Below are positions 32,697 through 40,831 of a DNA stretch of 63,225 bases, piece after piece. A program made the translations under genes and the position numbers. How positions within the stretch are numbered: position 1 is the stretch's first letter; each line of letters opens with the position of its first letter. The stretch spans positions 1 to 63,225 of the forward strand of contig DJYJ01000040.1 in assembly GCA_002450075.1 (NCBI GenBank). The letters are read 5' to 3'. A model generated the notes under the pieces. The model was given only the letters and a program-made list of their open reading frames with translations, was not told the origin of the DNA and ran no database searches. The DNA comes from Clostridiales bacterium UBA6981. Its GTDB lineage: Bacteria > Bacillota > Clostridia > Oscillospirales > Oscillospiraceae.

Positions 32697-33614
32697 TTAT
32701 TTATCTTCTGTGACAGCGCCTGCATAGCGCCAGGGATGTCGAGCCAAAATCTTGTAAAAGCACTTGACAAAGGCGTCAACACCTTCTGACGGTGGCGAAT
32801 CATGATGGGCTTTTCTTCGCAGAAGATAGCTGATTCGGTGGGGAGGCGGCACCGCGAAAGAGTGGATCTCCAAATTGTACTGCGCCCGCAGGCTTGTTGC
32901 TACAGATGCGGGACATAAAGCCCAGTTTGCGGGGTTTTTCATAAACGTCATCAACAGACCGCAAGAATCGACGGAAACAAAAGGCGGCTGCTGTTCATCC
33001 CACCATTCGTGATTCCACTGAACGAGATTTTCATCCCAGGGAAAGAAAATCTCGTCCTTTTTTTTCAACTGGGACGGATGGATCTCGCCAGCCGGATAAA
33101 TGCTTCCCGGGAGAGAGATCATGTAGACCGGCTCATCGAAAACGGGCGTGGCCGTGATGTCATAATGAACCGGATAAAAGGCGAATCCGATATCAAGTTG
33201 CTGAGAAGTAAGCTTATTGTATATCTCCCGTGAATGATAGGAGACAAACTGCATCTGTAGATTGGGCAGCTCCTCCTGGATTTGGGAAATCGGGGCTGCG
33301 ATCAGAAACTGGTTTAAACTATCCATGCTTCCGATCCTGACTTTCCCGAGGGAAGGGCAGGAATGGATCTGATACATGGAAGCGTTCAGATCGAGCCATT
33401 GAAGCGCAAGAGGATAAAATTTCTTGCCTTCTTCGGTTAACTCCAACTTTTTAAAGCCTCTATCACGGACAAACAGTTTGACGCCGAGTTCCTGCTCCAG
33501 CATTTGAATACGGTGGCTGATGGTAGATTGAGATACAAAAAGAACGTCTGCGGCGGCAGAGATCGTCTGATGGTGGACAATATAGACAAAACTTTCAATT
33601 GCTTCCTGCTTCAT
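32697..33614 (-). CDS. LysR-family transcriptional regulator
   Basis: This regulator of 305 aa has an N-terminal winged helix-turn-helix (ESFVYIVHHQTISAAADVLFVSQSTISHRIQMLEQELG, residues about 7-44) and a C-terminal LysR substrate domain, which usually senses a pathway intermediate. The frame is open upstream to 33767, but ATG 33614 follows aaggaggg and gives the standard length. It is divergent from the CoA-transferase operon and upstream of the OYE gene. A perfect consensus promoter and a large palindrome lie in front of it. It is the only transcription factor in the island and is therefore the likely local regulator. Confidence 0.92.
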   Translation of the reverse strand: MKQEAIESFVYIVHHQTISAAADVLFVSQSTISHRIQMLEQELGVKLFVRDRGFKKLELTEEGKKFYPLALQWLDLNASMYQIHSCPSLGKVRIGSMDSLNQFLIAAPISQIQEELPNLQMQFVSYHSREIYNKLTSQQLDIGFAFYPVHYDITATPVFDEPVYMISLPGSIYPAGEIHPSQLKKKDEIFFPWDENLVQWNHEWWDEQQPPFVSVDSCGLLMTFMKNPANWALCPASVATSLRAQYNLEIHSFAVPPPHRISYLLRRKAHHDSPPSEGVDAFVKCFYKILARHPWRYAGAVTEDK

Positions 33615-33627
33615 GACAGAGCCCTCC

Positions 33628-33676
33628 TTATTTGGATTTATAATATCGACAATATCGATATTATAAATCCAAATAA
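33628..33676. promoter_or_regulatory. Perfect 22-bp inverted repeat in the lysR intergenic region
   Basis: The arms 33628-33649 and 33655-33676 are exact reverse complements (ttatttggatttataatatcga core) around the 5-bp centre caata. It covers the lysR -10, start region and leader up to its ribosome binding site, and reaches into site A. Confidence 0.85.
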
Positions 33677-33680
33677 TCGA
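33655..33680 (+). promoter_or_regulatory. LysR box, site A (upstream of the rightward operon)
   Basis: TCGAT-N16-ATCGA, 26 bp, ending AAATAATCGA next to the rightward -35. On the other strand it lies between the -35 and the start of lysR, which fits autorepression together with activation of the operon. Confidence 0.6.
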
Positions 33681-33688
33681 CTTGTCAA
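33660..33688 (-). promoter_or_regulatory. Perfect-consensus promoter of lysR
   Basis: On the minus strand TTGACA (33683-33688), a 17-bp spacer and TATAAT (33660-33665). Its -35 overlaps the -35 of the opposing promoter base for base except at the edges. Confidence 0.8.
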
Positions 33689-33709
33689 AAAATAAGACGA
33701 GCTTATAGA
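33682..33709 (+). promoter_or_regulatory. Promoter of the rightward catabolic operon
   Basis: TTGTCA (33682-33687), a 16-bp spacer and TATAGA (33704-33709). The non-ideal spacing and -10 fit a promoter that needs activation. Confidence 0.6.
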
Positions 33710-33801
33710 ATTTACATAGGATAGGATGACAAAACCTTTTGCCGAGAATTCTTGCCTGAAAACACAACCCAAATTAAAGAAAGAAGTAATAGGAGAAAGA
33801 A

Positions 33802-34455
33802 ATGGACAAATTGCTGACAGCAAAAGAGGCCATCGCAAAAATCAAGGACGGAGATTGCGTTATGATAGGCGGCTTTGGTCTTCGCGGCTGCCCGGATAAA
33901 CTGGTCGACGAACTTGTTGCCTCAGGAGTGAAGGATCTGACGATCATATCGAACGACCTTGGATCTCCCAACCAAGGGCTTGGAAGGCTGATGACGAACA
34001 GACAGGTGAAAAAGCTGATTGGAAGTTATTACAACTGGAACCCTGAAGCGATCGAGGCGTATAATCGAGGCGAGATCGAAGTGGAACTGGTCCCGCAGGG
34101 AACCCTCGCAGAATCCATCCGGGCAGCCGGTATGGGGATCGCAGCGTACTATACGCCGACTTCCGCAGAAACTGAGCTGGGCAAGAAGAAAGAAACGAGA
34201 GAATTCAACGGGAAGAAATACGTTCTTGAGAAAGCGATCCACACGGATGTCGCGCTAATCAAGGCAAAAAAGGCAGACAAACTAGGAAATCTGGTATACA
34301 GCAAGGTTGCACAGAATTTCAATCCTGTGATGGCCATGGCTGCCGACTGCACGATCGCGGAGGTGGAAGAGGTCGTCGAAAAAGGAACTCTCGACCCCGA
34401 AACGATTGTCACTCCACATGTTTTCGTAAATGCGATCGTAAAGGAGGGCGACTGA
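33802..34455 (+). CDS. 3-oxoacid / acyl CoA-transferase, subunit A
   Basis: This is the alpha subunit of a class I CoA-transferase (217 aa), which moves CoA between a carboxylic acid and an acyl-CoA together with subunit B. The family signature near the N-terminus is IGGFGLRGCPDKLVDEL, and GNLVYSKVAQNFNPVMAMAADCTIAEVEE is the conserved late segment. AtoD, ScoA and CtfA are the closest named relatives; the substrate cannot be told from sequence. It is the first gene of the rightward operon, 93 bp from the predicted -10, and overlaps subunit B by one base. Confidence 0.92.
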   Translation: MDKLLTAKEAIAKIKDGDCVMIGGFGLRGCPDKLVDELVASGVKDLTIISNDLGSPNQGLGRLMTNRQVKKLIGSYYNWNPEAIEAYNRGEIEVELVPQGTLAESIRAAGMGIAAYYTPTSAETELGKKKETREFNGKKYVLEKAIHTDVALIKAKKADKLGNLVYSKVAQNFNPVMAMAADCTIAEVEEVVEKGTLDPETIVTPHVFVNAIVKEGD

Positions 34456-35129
34456 TGAAGGCCTTTACTAAAGAAGAAAAACAGGAAAGAATCGCAAAAA
34501 ATGTGGCGGCGCTGATCAATGAAGATCCTTTTTATACTTACGTGAATCTGGGGGTCGGCATCCCGACTCTGGTTGCCAACTATATCACCAGAGATGACGT
34601 CTATATTCTTGCAGAAAACGGCATGTTGGGCGTTGGCCCGGTAACGTCGCAGGAAAATGCACACCCCGACCTGATCAACGCCGGGCGCCAGCCAGTGCTC
34701 GAAACGGCGGGCTGCTGCTTTATGGACAGCGCGATGGCCTTTGGCATGATTCGCGGGGGTCATATCGATGCGACGGTGCTTGGCGCCTTTGAGGTGGACC
34801 AGCACGGGGATGTGGCAAACTGGATTATCCCCGGGGGTAAGCAATTGGGCGTTGGCGGCGCAATGGATCTTGTCAGTGGCGCGAGGCGTGTCATTATAGC
34901 CATGACGCATACCAGTAAGACCGGGCCAAAACTGATCCGGGAATGCACGCTCCCGCTAACGGCGAAGAATAAAGTCGATTATGTCGTCACGGAATATGGC
35001 GTGTTCGCCTTTCAGAACGGACAGATCACGTTGATCAAGCTCGCGCCCGAGATCAGTCTTGAGGAAATTAGAGAGATTACCGGACTGGAGTATCGGGTTT
35101 CGGACAAATTGAGACCCATGGTCGTGTAA
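34455..35129 (+). CDS. 3-oxoacid / acyl CoA-transferase, subunit B
   Basis: This is the beta subunit of 224 aa and carries the catalytic Glu in the segment YILAENGMLGVGP (about residue 54), the residue that forms the glutamyl-CoA thioester. The conserved segment KQLGVGGAMDLVSGARRVIIAMTH is also present. The start overlaps the stop of subunit A, the usual sign of coupled synthesis in a 1:1 complex. AtoA, ScoB and CtfB are relatives. The paired thiolase downstream suggests a 3-oxoacyl substrate, for example an acetoacetate-like acid. Confidence 0.93.
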   Translation: MKAFTKEEKQERIAKNVAALINEDPFYTYVNLGVGIPTLVANYITRDDVYILAENGMLGVGPVTSQENAHPDLINAGRQPVLETAGCCFMDSAMAFGMIRGGHIDATVLGAFEVDQHGDVANWIIPGGKQLGVGGAMDLVSGARRVIIAMTHTSKTGPKLIRECTLPLTAKNKVDYVVTEYGVFAFQNGQITLIKLAPEISLEEIREITGLEYRVSDKLRPMVV

Positions 35130-35149
35130 GGCGACGGAAAGGGGATTAT

Positions 35150-36352
35150 ATGATGAATTGTGTTGTTGTGGAAGCCAGCCGGACAGCGGTCGGAAAATTC
35201 GGAGGAACGCTGGTCCCACTGACGGCCGGCGATCTGGCAACAGAGATGATGAAAGCGGCCATTGCTCGCGCCAACATCCAGAGCGACTGCATTGATGAGG
35301 TCTTTTTCGGTCAGTGCAGACAGTCTTCTGATCATTCCAATATCGCGCGCTTTGCCGCACTGAAGGCGGGAATTCCGGACACCGTGCCGGGCAACACCGT
35401 GATGTGCGCCTGTGCGTCCGGAATGCTTGCTGTCCGAGACGGCGTGAATTCGATTCTGACGGGACAGAATGAAGTCGTCCTTGCCGGCGGCGTGGAGAGC
35501 ATGTCCAATGCGCCTTATTATGTGCCCAACATGCGATGGGGCCTGAAAGCGGGGAACACGGAACTGAAGGATTCGCTGACGGAGGCGCAGTTCTGTTCGC
35601 AGCCCACTGATATTTACGGCCGCTTCAACATGGGGATGACCGCGGAAAACATCGCGGAAAAATATGCGATCAGCAGGGTGGATCAAGATCGATTTGCTCT
35701 TGCCTCACAGGAGAAAGCGGCCGCTGCGATCTCAGCCGGCCGGTTCAAGGATGAGATCATCCCGCTTACCGTTCCTCAAGGAAGAAAAAAGCCGGCCATC
35801 CTTTTTGACACGGACGAGTTCCCGCGGGCAACTTCCATGGAAGCGCTCGGAAATCTGAAACCGGCATTCAAACCGGACGGCGGCACCGTAACAGCGGGCA
35901 ATTCCTCGGGACGAAACGACGGAGCCTCCGCACTTATCCTGATGAGCGAACAAAAAGCAAAAGAGCTCGGCCTTCCTCCTCTTGCGCGAATCCGCGCGAT
36001 CGCCAGTGCGGGCGTGGACCCGCGCTATATGGGGCTCGGGCCCATCAGTGCGACCGAAAAGATTCTGAAGCAGAATGGCCTTGCACTGTCGGACATCGGG
36101 CTGATCGAACTGAATGAGGCGTTTGCCTCACAGTCCGTCGCGTGTATTCGTGCGCTTGGGCTGGAGGACAGGACAGACATTATCAACGTCAACGGCGGAG
36201 CTATCGCTCTGGGGCACCCGATCGGGTCTTCCGGAAGCCGCATCATCGTGACGCTGATTCACGAGATGCGCAAACGCGGAATCGAGCTTGGCTTGGCCAC
36301 GCTCTGCGTTGCCGGCGGAATGGGAATGGCGACCGTCGTCGAAGCGGTTTGA
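35150..36352 (+). CDS. Thiolase (acetyl-CoA C-acetyltransferase family)
   Basis: Thiolases cleave 3-oxoacyl-CoA with CoA or run the reverse condensation (400 aa). The nucleophile Cys is in MCACASGMLAV (about C88); the C-terminal catalytic motifs are NVNGGAIALGHPIGSSGSR and the late CVAGGMGMA with the second Cys. Two adjacent ATG codons (35150 and 35153) are possible starts, behind aaagggg. It directly follows the CoA-transferase pair, a common module for activation and thiolysis of short 3-oxoacids. It could be biosynthetic or degradative; the context favours degradation. Confidence 0.94.
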   Translation: MMNCVVVEASRTAVGKFGGTLVPLTAGDLATEMMKAAIARANIQSDCIDEVFFGQCRQSSDHSNIARFAALKAGIPDTVPGNTVMCACASGMLAVRDGVNSILTGQNEVVLAGGVESMSNAPYYVPNMRWGLKAGNTELKDSLTEAQFCSQPTDIYGRFNMGMTAENIAEKYAISRVDQDRFALASQEKAAAAISAGRFKDEIIPLTVPQGRKKPAILFDTDEFPRATSMEALGNLKPAFKPDGGTVTAGNSSGRNDGASALILMSEQKAKELGLPPLARIRAIASAGVDPRYMGLGPISATEKILKQNGLALSDIGLIELNEAFASQSVACIRALGLEDRTDIINVNGGAIALGHPIGSSGSRIIVTLIHEMRKRGIELGLATLCVAGGMGMATVVEAV

Positions 36353-36402
36353 CAGACGCTTTAACAGACGCAAAGAATAATAAAAACAAGGAGGCTTAAC
36401 AG

Positions 36403-37293
36403 ATGGCGTGTGATATGCACGGAACGATCGATATTCATGTTCACTCCGGTCCTTCGGTTGCATCCAGAAAGCTGGACGCCGGCGATATGCTGAAAGATGC
36501 GGAGGCGCGGGGATACCGTGCGTTTGTAGCAAAAGATCATTATTTCCCGACGATGATGGGTACAGATATGATCACAAAGTTTCTCGGGGACGGCAGCTGT
36601 GAAGCTTTTGGCTGCATCGTTCTGAACAATTCGGTCGGGGGGATCAATCTTTATGCTGTCGATGCCGCCTGCGCGATGGGAGCGAAGATTGTATTCATGC
36701 CGACGGTATCTGCCAGAAATCATATTGAGCACCACAAAGGAAAAAAATTCGTCGGCGCAGGGAAAATGAAGATCGAGGAAAAGCCGATCTATTACCTTGA
36801 CGAAAAAGGAGAGTTGCTTCCCGAAGTGGAGGAACTGCTGCGCTTCTTGGCGAGTTACTACCCGGATGTTACGCTTGGAACCGGACACGGATCGGTTGAA
36901 GAGACAGATAAACTCGTGGAAAGGGCTGCCGAGCTCGGTATCCGAAAAATCCTTGTCAACCACCCGTTCTTTGAGATAGACGGGACGATCGAGGATTGTG
37001 TGCGCTGGGCAAAAAAAGGTGCTTTTATCGAACTCAATGCCCTGGTTTATGACGATGTCGAGCCGGCGCCGCATCATCTCAGCTTTGATATCGTCCGGCA
37101 GATCTATGAACAGGTCGGATACAGGAACATTGTGATCGACTCGGATCTGGGCCAGACAAAATACATGCTTCCGGTCGACGGACTGCAGAAATTCGCGGAT
37201 CTCATTATGGACAGGTGCGGCGCGACCCAAGAGCAGATGCGTGTGATGCTTGTAGACAATCCTGCGTGGCTGATGGGCCTTGCCGAAAGATAA
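36403..37293 (+). CDS. DUF6282 / amidohydrolase-like protein, copy 1
   Basis: This is a 296-aa protein of the metal-dependent hydrolase superfamily. The N-terminal metal motif is DIHVHSGPS (about residues 10-18), with a second site at FVAKDHYFPT, then TGHGS, VNHPFF and a late IDSDLGQTKYM giving the usual His/Asp ligands. From memory this corresponds to the family named DUF6282, whose reaction is not known. A paralogue is encoded at 52919. Both are followed by a D-2-hydroxyacid dehydrogenase, which hints at a linked role. The start has an aggagg-type ribosome binding site. Confidence 0.8.
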   Translation: MACDMHGTIDIHVHSGPSVASRKLDAGDMLKDAEARGYRAFVAKDHYFPTMMGTDMITKFLGDGSCEAFGCIVLNNSVGGINLYAVDAACAMGAKIVFMPTVSARNHIEHHKGKKFVGAGKMKIEEKPIYYLDEKGELLPEVEELLRFLASYYPDVTLGTGHGSVEETDKLVERAAELGIRKILVNHPFFEIDGTIEDCVRWAKKGAFIELNALVYDDVEPAPHHLSFDIVRQIYEQVGYRNIVIDSDLGQTKYMLPVDGLQKFADLIMDRCGATQEQMRVMLVDNPAWLMGLAER

Positions 37294-37341
37294 CGACGCC
37301 GAAAAGGCGCAACAAAAATAAAATAAAAAGGAGACAGAACA

Positions 37342-37734
37342 ATGGAAGCAAAACATCTTGATTGGGGAAAATGCGACTGGTTCAATCCCAAGCCGACCGT
37401 GAGAAGAAAAGTTTATCAAGGCAGTCAGCACTGCACGATTTCCATGGGTGTTATTCAGCCCGGTCATGTCCCCGGCCCGCATGCACACGATTATGAGCAG
37501 ACGGTTATTATCGTTAAGGGCAAGTGCGATTTCCATGTTGTCCTCGACGGGGAGGAAAAGGTCTATACGTTTGATGCGGACATCTGCAGCGATGACGGCG
37601 CAGCATGCTTTATGACGATCCCGTCAAACGCCATGCACTGGATCGAAAACCCGTATGACAAGCCCTGCTACAACATGGATCTGTTCATTCCCAAACGCGA
37701 GGGCGACAGACCGGAAAGCGTAGAGGTCCGCTGA
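37342..37734 (+). CDS. Cupin-domain protein
   Basis: This single small beta-barrel has 130 aa. The cupin motif 1 is PGPHAHDYEQTVIIVKGKCDF, with two His and a Glu, and motif 2 is PSNAMHWIENP with the third His, so the metal site is complete. Such proteins act as isomerases, dioxygenases, lyases or sensors. In an anaerobe a dioxygenase is unlikely; an isomerase or sugar-acid lyase role is possible but not shown. It sits between the DUF6282 protein and the dehydrogenase. Confidence 0.85.
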   Translation: MEAKHLDWGKCDWFNPKPTVRRKVYQGSQHCTISMGVIQPGHVPGPHAHDYEQTVIIVKGKCDFHVVLDGEEKVYTFDADICSDDGAACFMTIPSNAMHWIENPYDKPCYNMDLFIPKREGDRPESVEVR

Positions 37735-37791
37735 AAAGCTGACGCCGACACCAGGGAAAGAGCCGCGAACCGGCAAAAAAGAGGGGAAGAG

Positions 37792-38739
37792 ATGAAAAAT
37801 ATTCTGGTCCTTATGGACCTAAGAGAAGACCTGCGGCAAGAACTTGAAAACACCGCGCCCGGAAATTTCTTTTCCTATACATCAGACAGCCGGGCAACGG
37901 AAGAACAGTTCCGTGATGCGGAAATAATCCTTGCGGCAGGCGGACGCCCACCGGATGGACTGAAAGCCTGCAAAAAGCTGAAGTACATTGCGCTCCGCTC
38001 CGTCGGATATGAACAATACCTGACCCCCGGCCTGCTCCCAAGAAAGACGGTCCTGACCAATGCAAAGGGTGTTTATTCCAAAGCGGTAGCCGAGCACGGA
38101 CTTGCGCTTACACTGTCGCTGGAGAAGAATCTTCCGTATTACAGAGACAATCAAAACCAAGGACTATGGCGCGCGGAGGGAAGAACGTCTTCTATTGCAG
38201 ACAGCACGGTCCTTGTGGTTGGACTCGGCGATATCGGAAACTATTACGCCAAACTTGCAAAAGCACTCGGCGCATATGTGATCGGTGTAAAGCGTACACC
38301 CGGCACAAAGCCGGATACCGTAGACGAACTGATAACACAAGACAGGCTGAAGGAGACCGTCGGCCGGGCGGACGTCATTTTCAACGTGCTGCCCGGCGGC
38401 CCGGAGACCTATCACCTGTACGATGAGGAACTCTTTTCCAGAATGAAAAGTACGGCGCTCTTTATCAACTGCGGGCGAGGGTCAAGCGTCGACACGCAAG
38501 CGCTGTGTGCTACGCTGGAAGGCGGCGGGTTGCGAGCGGCGGCGTGCGATGTTTTCGAAACAGAACCGCTGCCGCCAGACAGCAAATTGTGGAAGATCCG
38601 AAATCTTGTCATTACGCCCCACCGGGCAGGGTTCCTGCTTCTTCCCGGAACAGAAGAGGCTCTTGTACGGCTCCTTGCCGAAAATCTGAACGCCTGGATC
38701 GAGGGCAGAGAGCTGAAAAACGTAGTCCACCGCGCGTGA
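37792..38739 (+). CDS. D-isomer-specific 2-hydroxyacid dehydrogenase, copy 1
   Basis: This NAD(P)-dependent enzyme of 315 aa interconverts a 2-oxoacid and a D-2-hydroxyacid. The nucleotide-binding motif is VVGLGDIGNYYAK (about residues 142-154). The catalytic triad is intact: Arg in NCGRGSSVD, Glu in VFETEPLP and His in ITPHRAG. The N-terminal substrate domain is shorter and divergent. The ribosome binding site is ggggaagag. It precedes the HpcH/HpaI aldolase, a typical pairing in which the aldolase makes or uses pyruvate and a hydroxy-aldehyde. Confidence 0.92.
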   Translation: MKNILVLMDLREDLRQELENTAPGNFFSYTSDSRATEEQFRDAEIILAAGGRPPDGLKACKKLKYIALRSVGYEQYLTPGLLPRKTVLTNAKGVYSKAVAEHGLALTLSLEKNLPYYRDNQNQGLWRAEGRTSSIADSTVLVVGLGDIGNYYAKLAKALGAYVIGVKRTPGTKPDTVDELITQDRLKETVGRADVIFNVLPGGPETYHLYDEELFSRMKSTALFINCGRGSSVDTQALCATLEGGGLRAAACDVFETEPLPPDSKLWKIRNLVITPHRAGFLLLPGTEEALVRLLAENLNAWIEGRELKNVVHRA

Positions 38740-38820
38740 CCCGAAAAACAGGCAGAGTGGACCGCATGATACGGGTCTGCCCGGCCGGAACAATCAAGAC
38801 CAGATCTGAGGAGACGGAAA

Positions 38821-39603
38821 ATGGCCATTACAACATCCATCAAGCAGAGACTGAAAAACCACGAAACGGTTTTCGGGACTTTTTACAAGCTAAACAGCCC
38901 CATCGCAACGGAAATGCTCGGATGGGCCGGATTTGACTTTATTGTTGTTGACGGCGAACATTCTCCCATCGGCTATGAGAGCATGGAAAACATTGTCCGA
39001 ACGGCGGAGAACGTAGACTTGTCGACCGTCATCCGAGTACCGTGCGCTTCCGAAGAACACATTTTTCACGCACTTGACAGCGGCGCTATCGGCGTTCAGA
39101 TCCCGAACATGGTCTCTGTGGAGCAATTCCGCCAAAGCGTTAAAGCCTGCAAATATTTTCCTCTTGGAACAAGGGGATTATCCCGCGGGACAAGAAATGC
39201 GATGTTCGGTCTTTGGAACGAAAAGGAAAAGCCCTATGTAGAAGCGGCCAATGAGAAAAGCTTGGTCGTTGTACATATCGAGAACAAGGAGATGGCAGAC
39301 GCTGTTGAAGAGATCTGCCAGATCCCGGAAATCGACGTAGTCTTTGTCGGCCCGGCAGATATGAGCCAATCCTTGGGCATTCCCGGCAAAGCAAAGGACC
39401 CGAGAGTGGTTGAGATTGCCCTGAAAGTGATCAGGACCGCGGAAAAGTACGGGAAAGCCGGCGGTGTAGCTGTCGGGAAAGACAATATGGACATGTATAT
39501 TCAAAACGGAGCCCGGTATATCATGTACAGCTCCGATGCGGGAATGTTTGCCGGTGCGGTGAAAAATGCGGCATCGCTTTTTGCACCGTACAGGAACGGC
39601 TGA
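38821..39603 (+). CDS. HpcH/HpaI-family class II aldolase
   Basis: This is a metal-dependent pyruvate aldolase of 260 aa that cleaves 2-keto-3-deoxy or 4-hydroxy-2-oxo acids to pyruvate and an aldehyde. The signatures are DFIVVDGEHSP (about residues 39-49), TVIRVPCASEE, GVQIPNMVS, the metal ligands Glu in VVHIENKEM and Asp in FVGPADMSQSLG, and GARYIMYSSD near the end. Named relatives include HpaI, GarL and RhmA; the substrate is not determined. The upstream 81 bp contain only a ribosome binding site (gaggagacgg). Confidence 0.92.
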   Translation: MAITTSIKQRLKNHETVFGTFYKLNSPIATEMLGWAGFDFIVVDGEHSPIGYESMENIVRTAENVDLSTVIRVPCASEEHIFHALDSGAIGVQIPNMVSVEQFRQSVKACKYFPLGTRGLSRGTRNAMFGLWNEKEKPYVEAANEKSLVVVHIENKEMADAVEEICQIPEIDVVFVGPADMSQSLGIPGKAKDPRVVEIALKVIRTAEKYGKAGGVAVGKDNMDMYIQNGARYIMYSSDAGMFAGAVKNAASLFAPYRNG

Positions 39604-39660
39604 CGACGCGACGCCCGGAAAACACGCGGCGGAGCACAGCAGGGAGAGAACGAGCGAACA

Positions 39661-40827
39661 ATGGACAGTTTACTTGCTATTTTTGTCATCATAGTTATTG
39701 GCTATTTCCTTGGCGCGATCTCGATCAAGGGCTTATCTCTCGGGACATCCGGCGTGCTTTTGGTTGCCCTTGTGTTCGGCCATTTCGGCGTGGAGATCCC
39801 GTCTGTCGTCAGAAATTTCGGGTTGGCGATCTTTGTCGGAACAGTCGGAATGATTGCCGGACCGGTATTTTTCAGAAATTTCAAAAAGAAAGTATATGCG
39901 TTTTTGATCCTCGGTGTTTTCATCGTGCTGTCTGGCGCACTGGTTACGGTCGCCCTTGCAAAGTTAATGGGCGTCAGATTTGACCTGGCGATCGGCATCT
40001 TTACGGGAGCACTGACATCAACGCCTGGACTGGCAGCAGCAACAGAGGCAACGACAGAGGTTCTTGCCGCGAGAGGCATAGACGCGGCGTCGCTCTCGTC
40101 TGTCGGATATGGGATAGCCTATCCGTTCGGCGTCGTCGGCGTGGTGCTGTTCGTACAGCTTTATCCGAAAATCGTCGGCTGCGACGTGAAACAGGCGACG
40201 AAAAAGCTGCATGAAAGCCTTTACGCGAACCGGAACAGTGAGCCGAGAGAGAGCAAGGGAAAGGAAACGAAATACCTTGAGTTGGAACCGATCGGGATCC
40301 TGAGCATGGCCATTGCGCTCTCGCTCGGCGTACTGTTGGGGAAAATAAAGATCCCACTCCCCGGAGGGATGAGCTTTTCTCTCGGAACCGCCGGCGGACC
40401 GCTGTTCGTCGGACTGGTGATGGGGCACTTCGGTCATATCGGAAAGCTCTCGCTCAGCTCGCCGCCGCAGCTTCTCAAGGGAATGAGAGAGCTCGGGCTT
40501 TGTCTGTTCCTTGTCGGAGCGGGAACCGACGCAGGCGCAGGATTCGTCGAGGTGTTGATGACGCAGGGCGTAAAGGTTTTTCTCCTTGGCGTTGTGATCA
40601 CGCTTGCTCCCATGATCTGCGCCTGTCTGATCGCACGCTTCCTGATCCGGATCGACACGTTGACTACGCTCGGATCCGTTTGCGGCGGAATGACGTCCAC
40701 GCCGGCGCTCGGCGCGTTGATCTCCTTGTGCAAAAGCGAGGATGTTGCAGCCTCCTATGCCGCGACATATCCTTTCGCGCTGATTTGCGTTGTCCTAGCA
40801 GCGCAGATCATGGCCCTTTTATGGTAA
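39661..40827 (+). CDS. AAE-family (AspT-like) anion exchanger, compact form
   Basis: This membrane protein of 388 aa has about ten hydrophobic segments in two homologous halves, each containing the diagnostic motif of the aspartate:alanine exchanger family: GALTSTPGLAA in the first half and GGMTSTPALGA in the second. Family members such as AspT carry two cytoplasmic RCK/TrkA-C domains between the halves; here they are replaced by a short charged loop (about residues 185-210), so the protein is minimal. It may exchange the substrate for an end product of the pathway. Confidence 0.85.
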   Translation: MDSLLAIFVIIVIGYFLGAISIKGLSLGTSGVLLVALVFGHFGVEIPSVVRNFGLAIFVGTVGMIAGPVFFRNFKKKVYAFLILGVFIVLSGALVTVALAKLMGVRFDLAIGIFTGALTSTPGLAAATEATTEVLAARGIDAASLSSVGYGIAYPFGVVGVVLFVQLYPKIVGCDVKQATKKLHESLYANRNSEPRESKGKETKYLELEPIGILSMAIALSLGVLLGKIKIPLPGGMSFSLGTAGGPLFVGLVMGHFGHIGKLSLSSPPQLLKGMRELGLCLFLVGAGTDAGAGFVEVLMTQGVKVFLLGVVITLAPMICACLIARFLIRIDTLTTLGSVCGGMTSTPALGALISLCKSEDVAASYAATYPFALICVVLAAQIMALLW

Positions 40828-40831
40828 GCAG

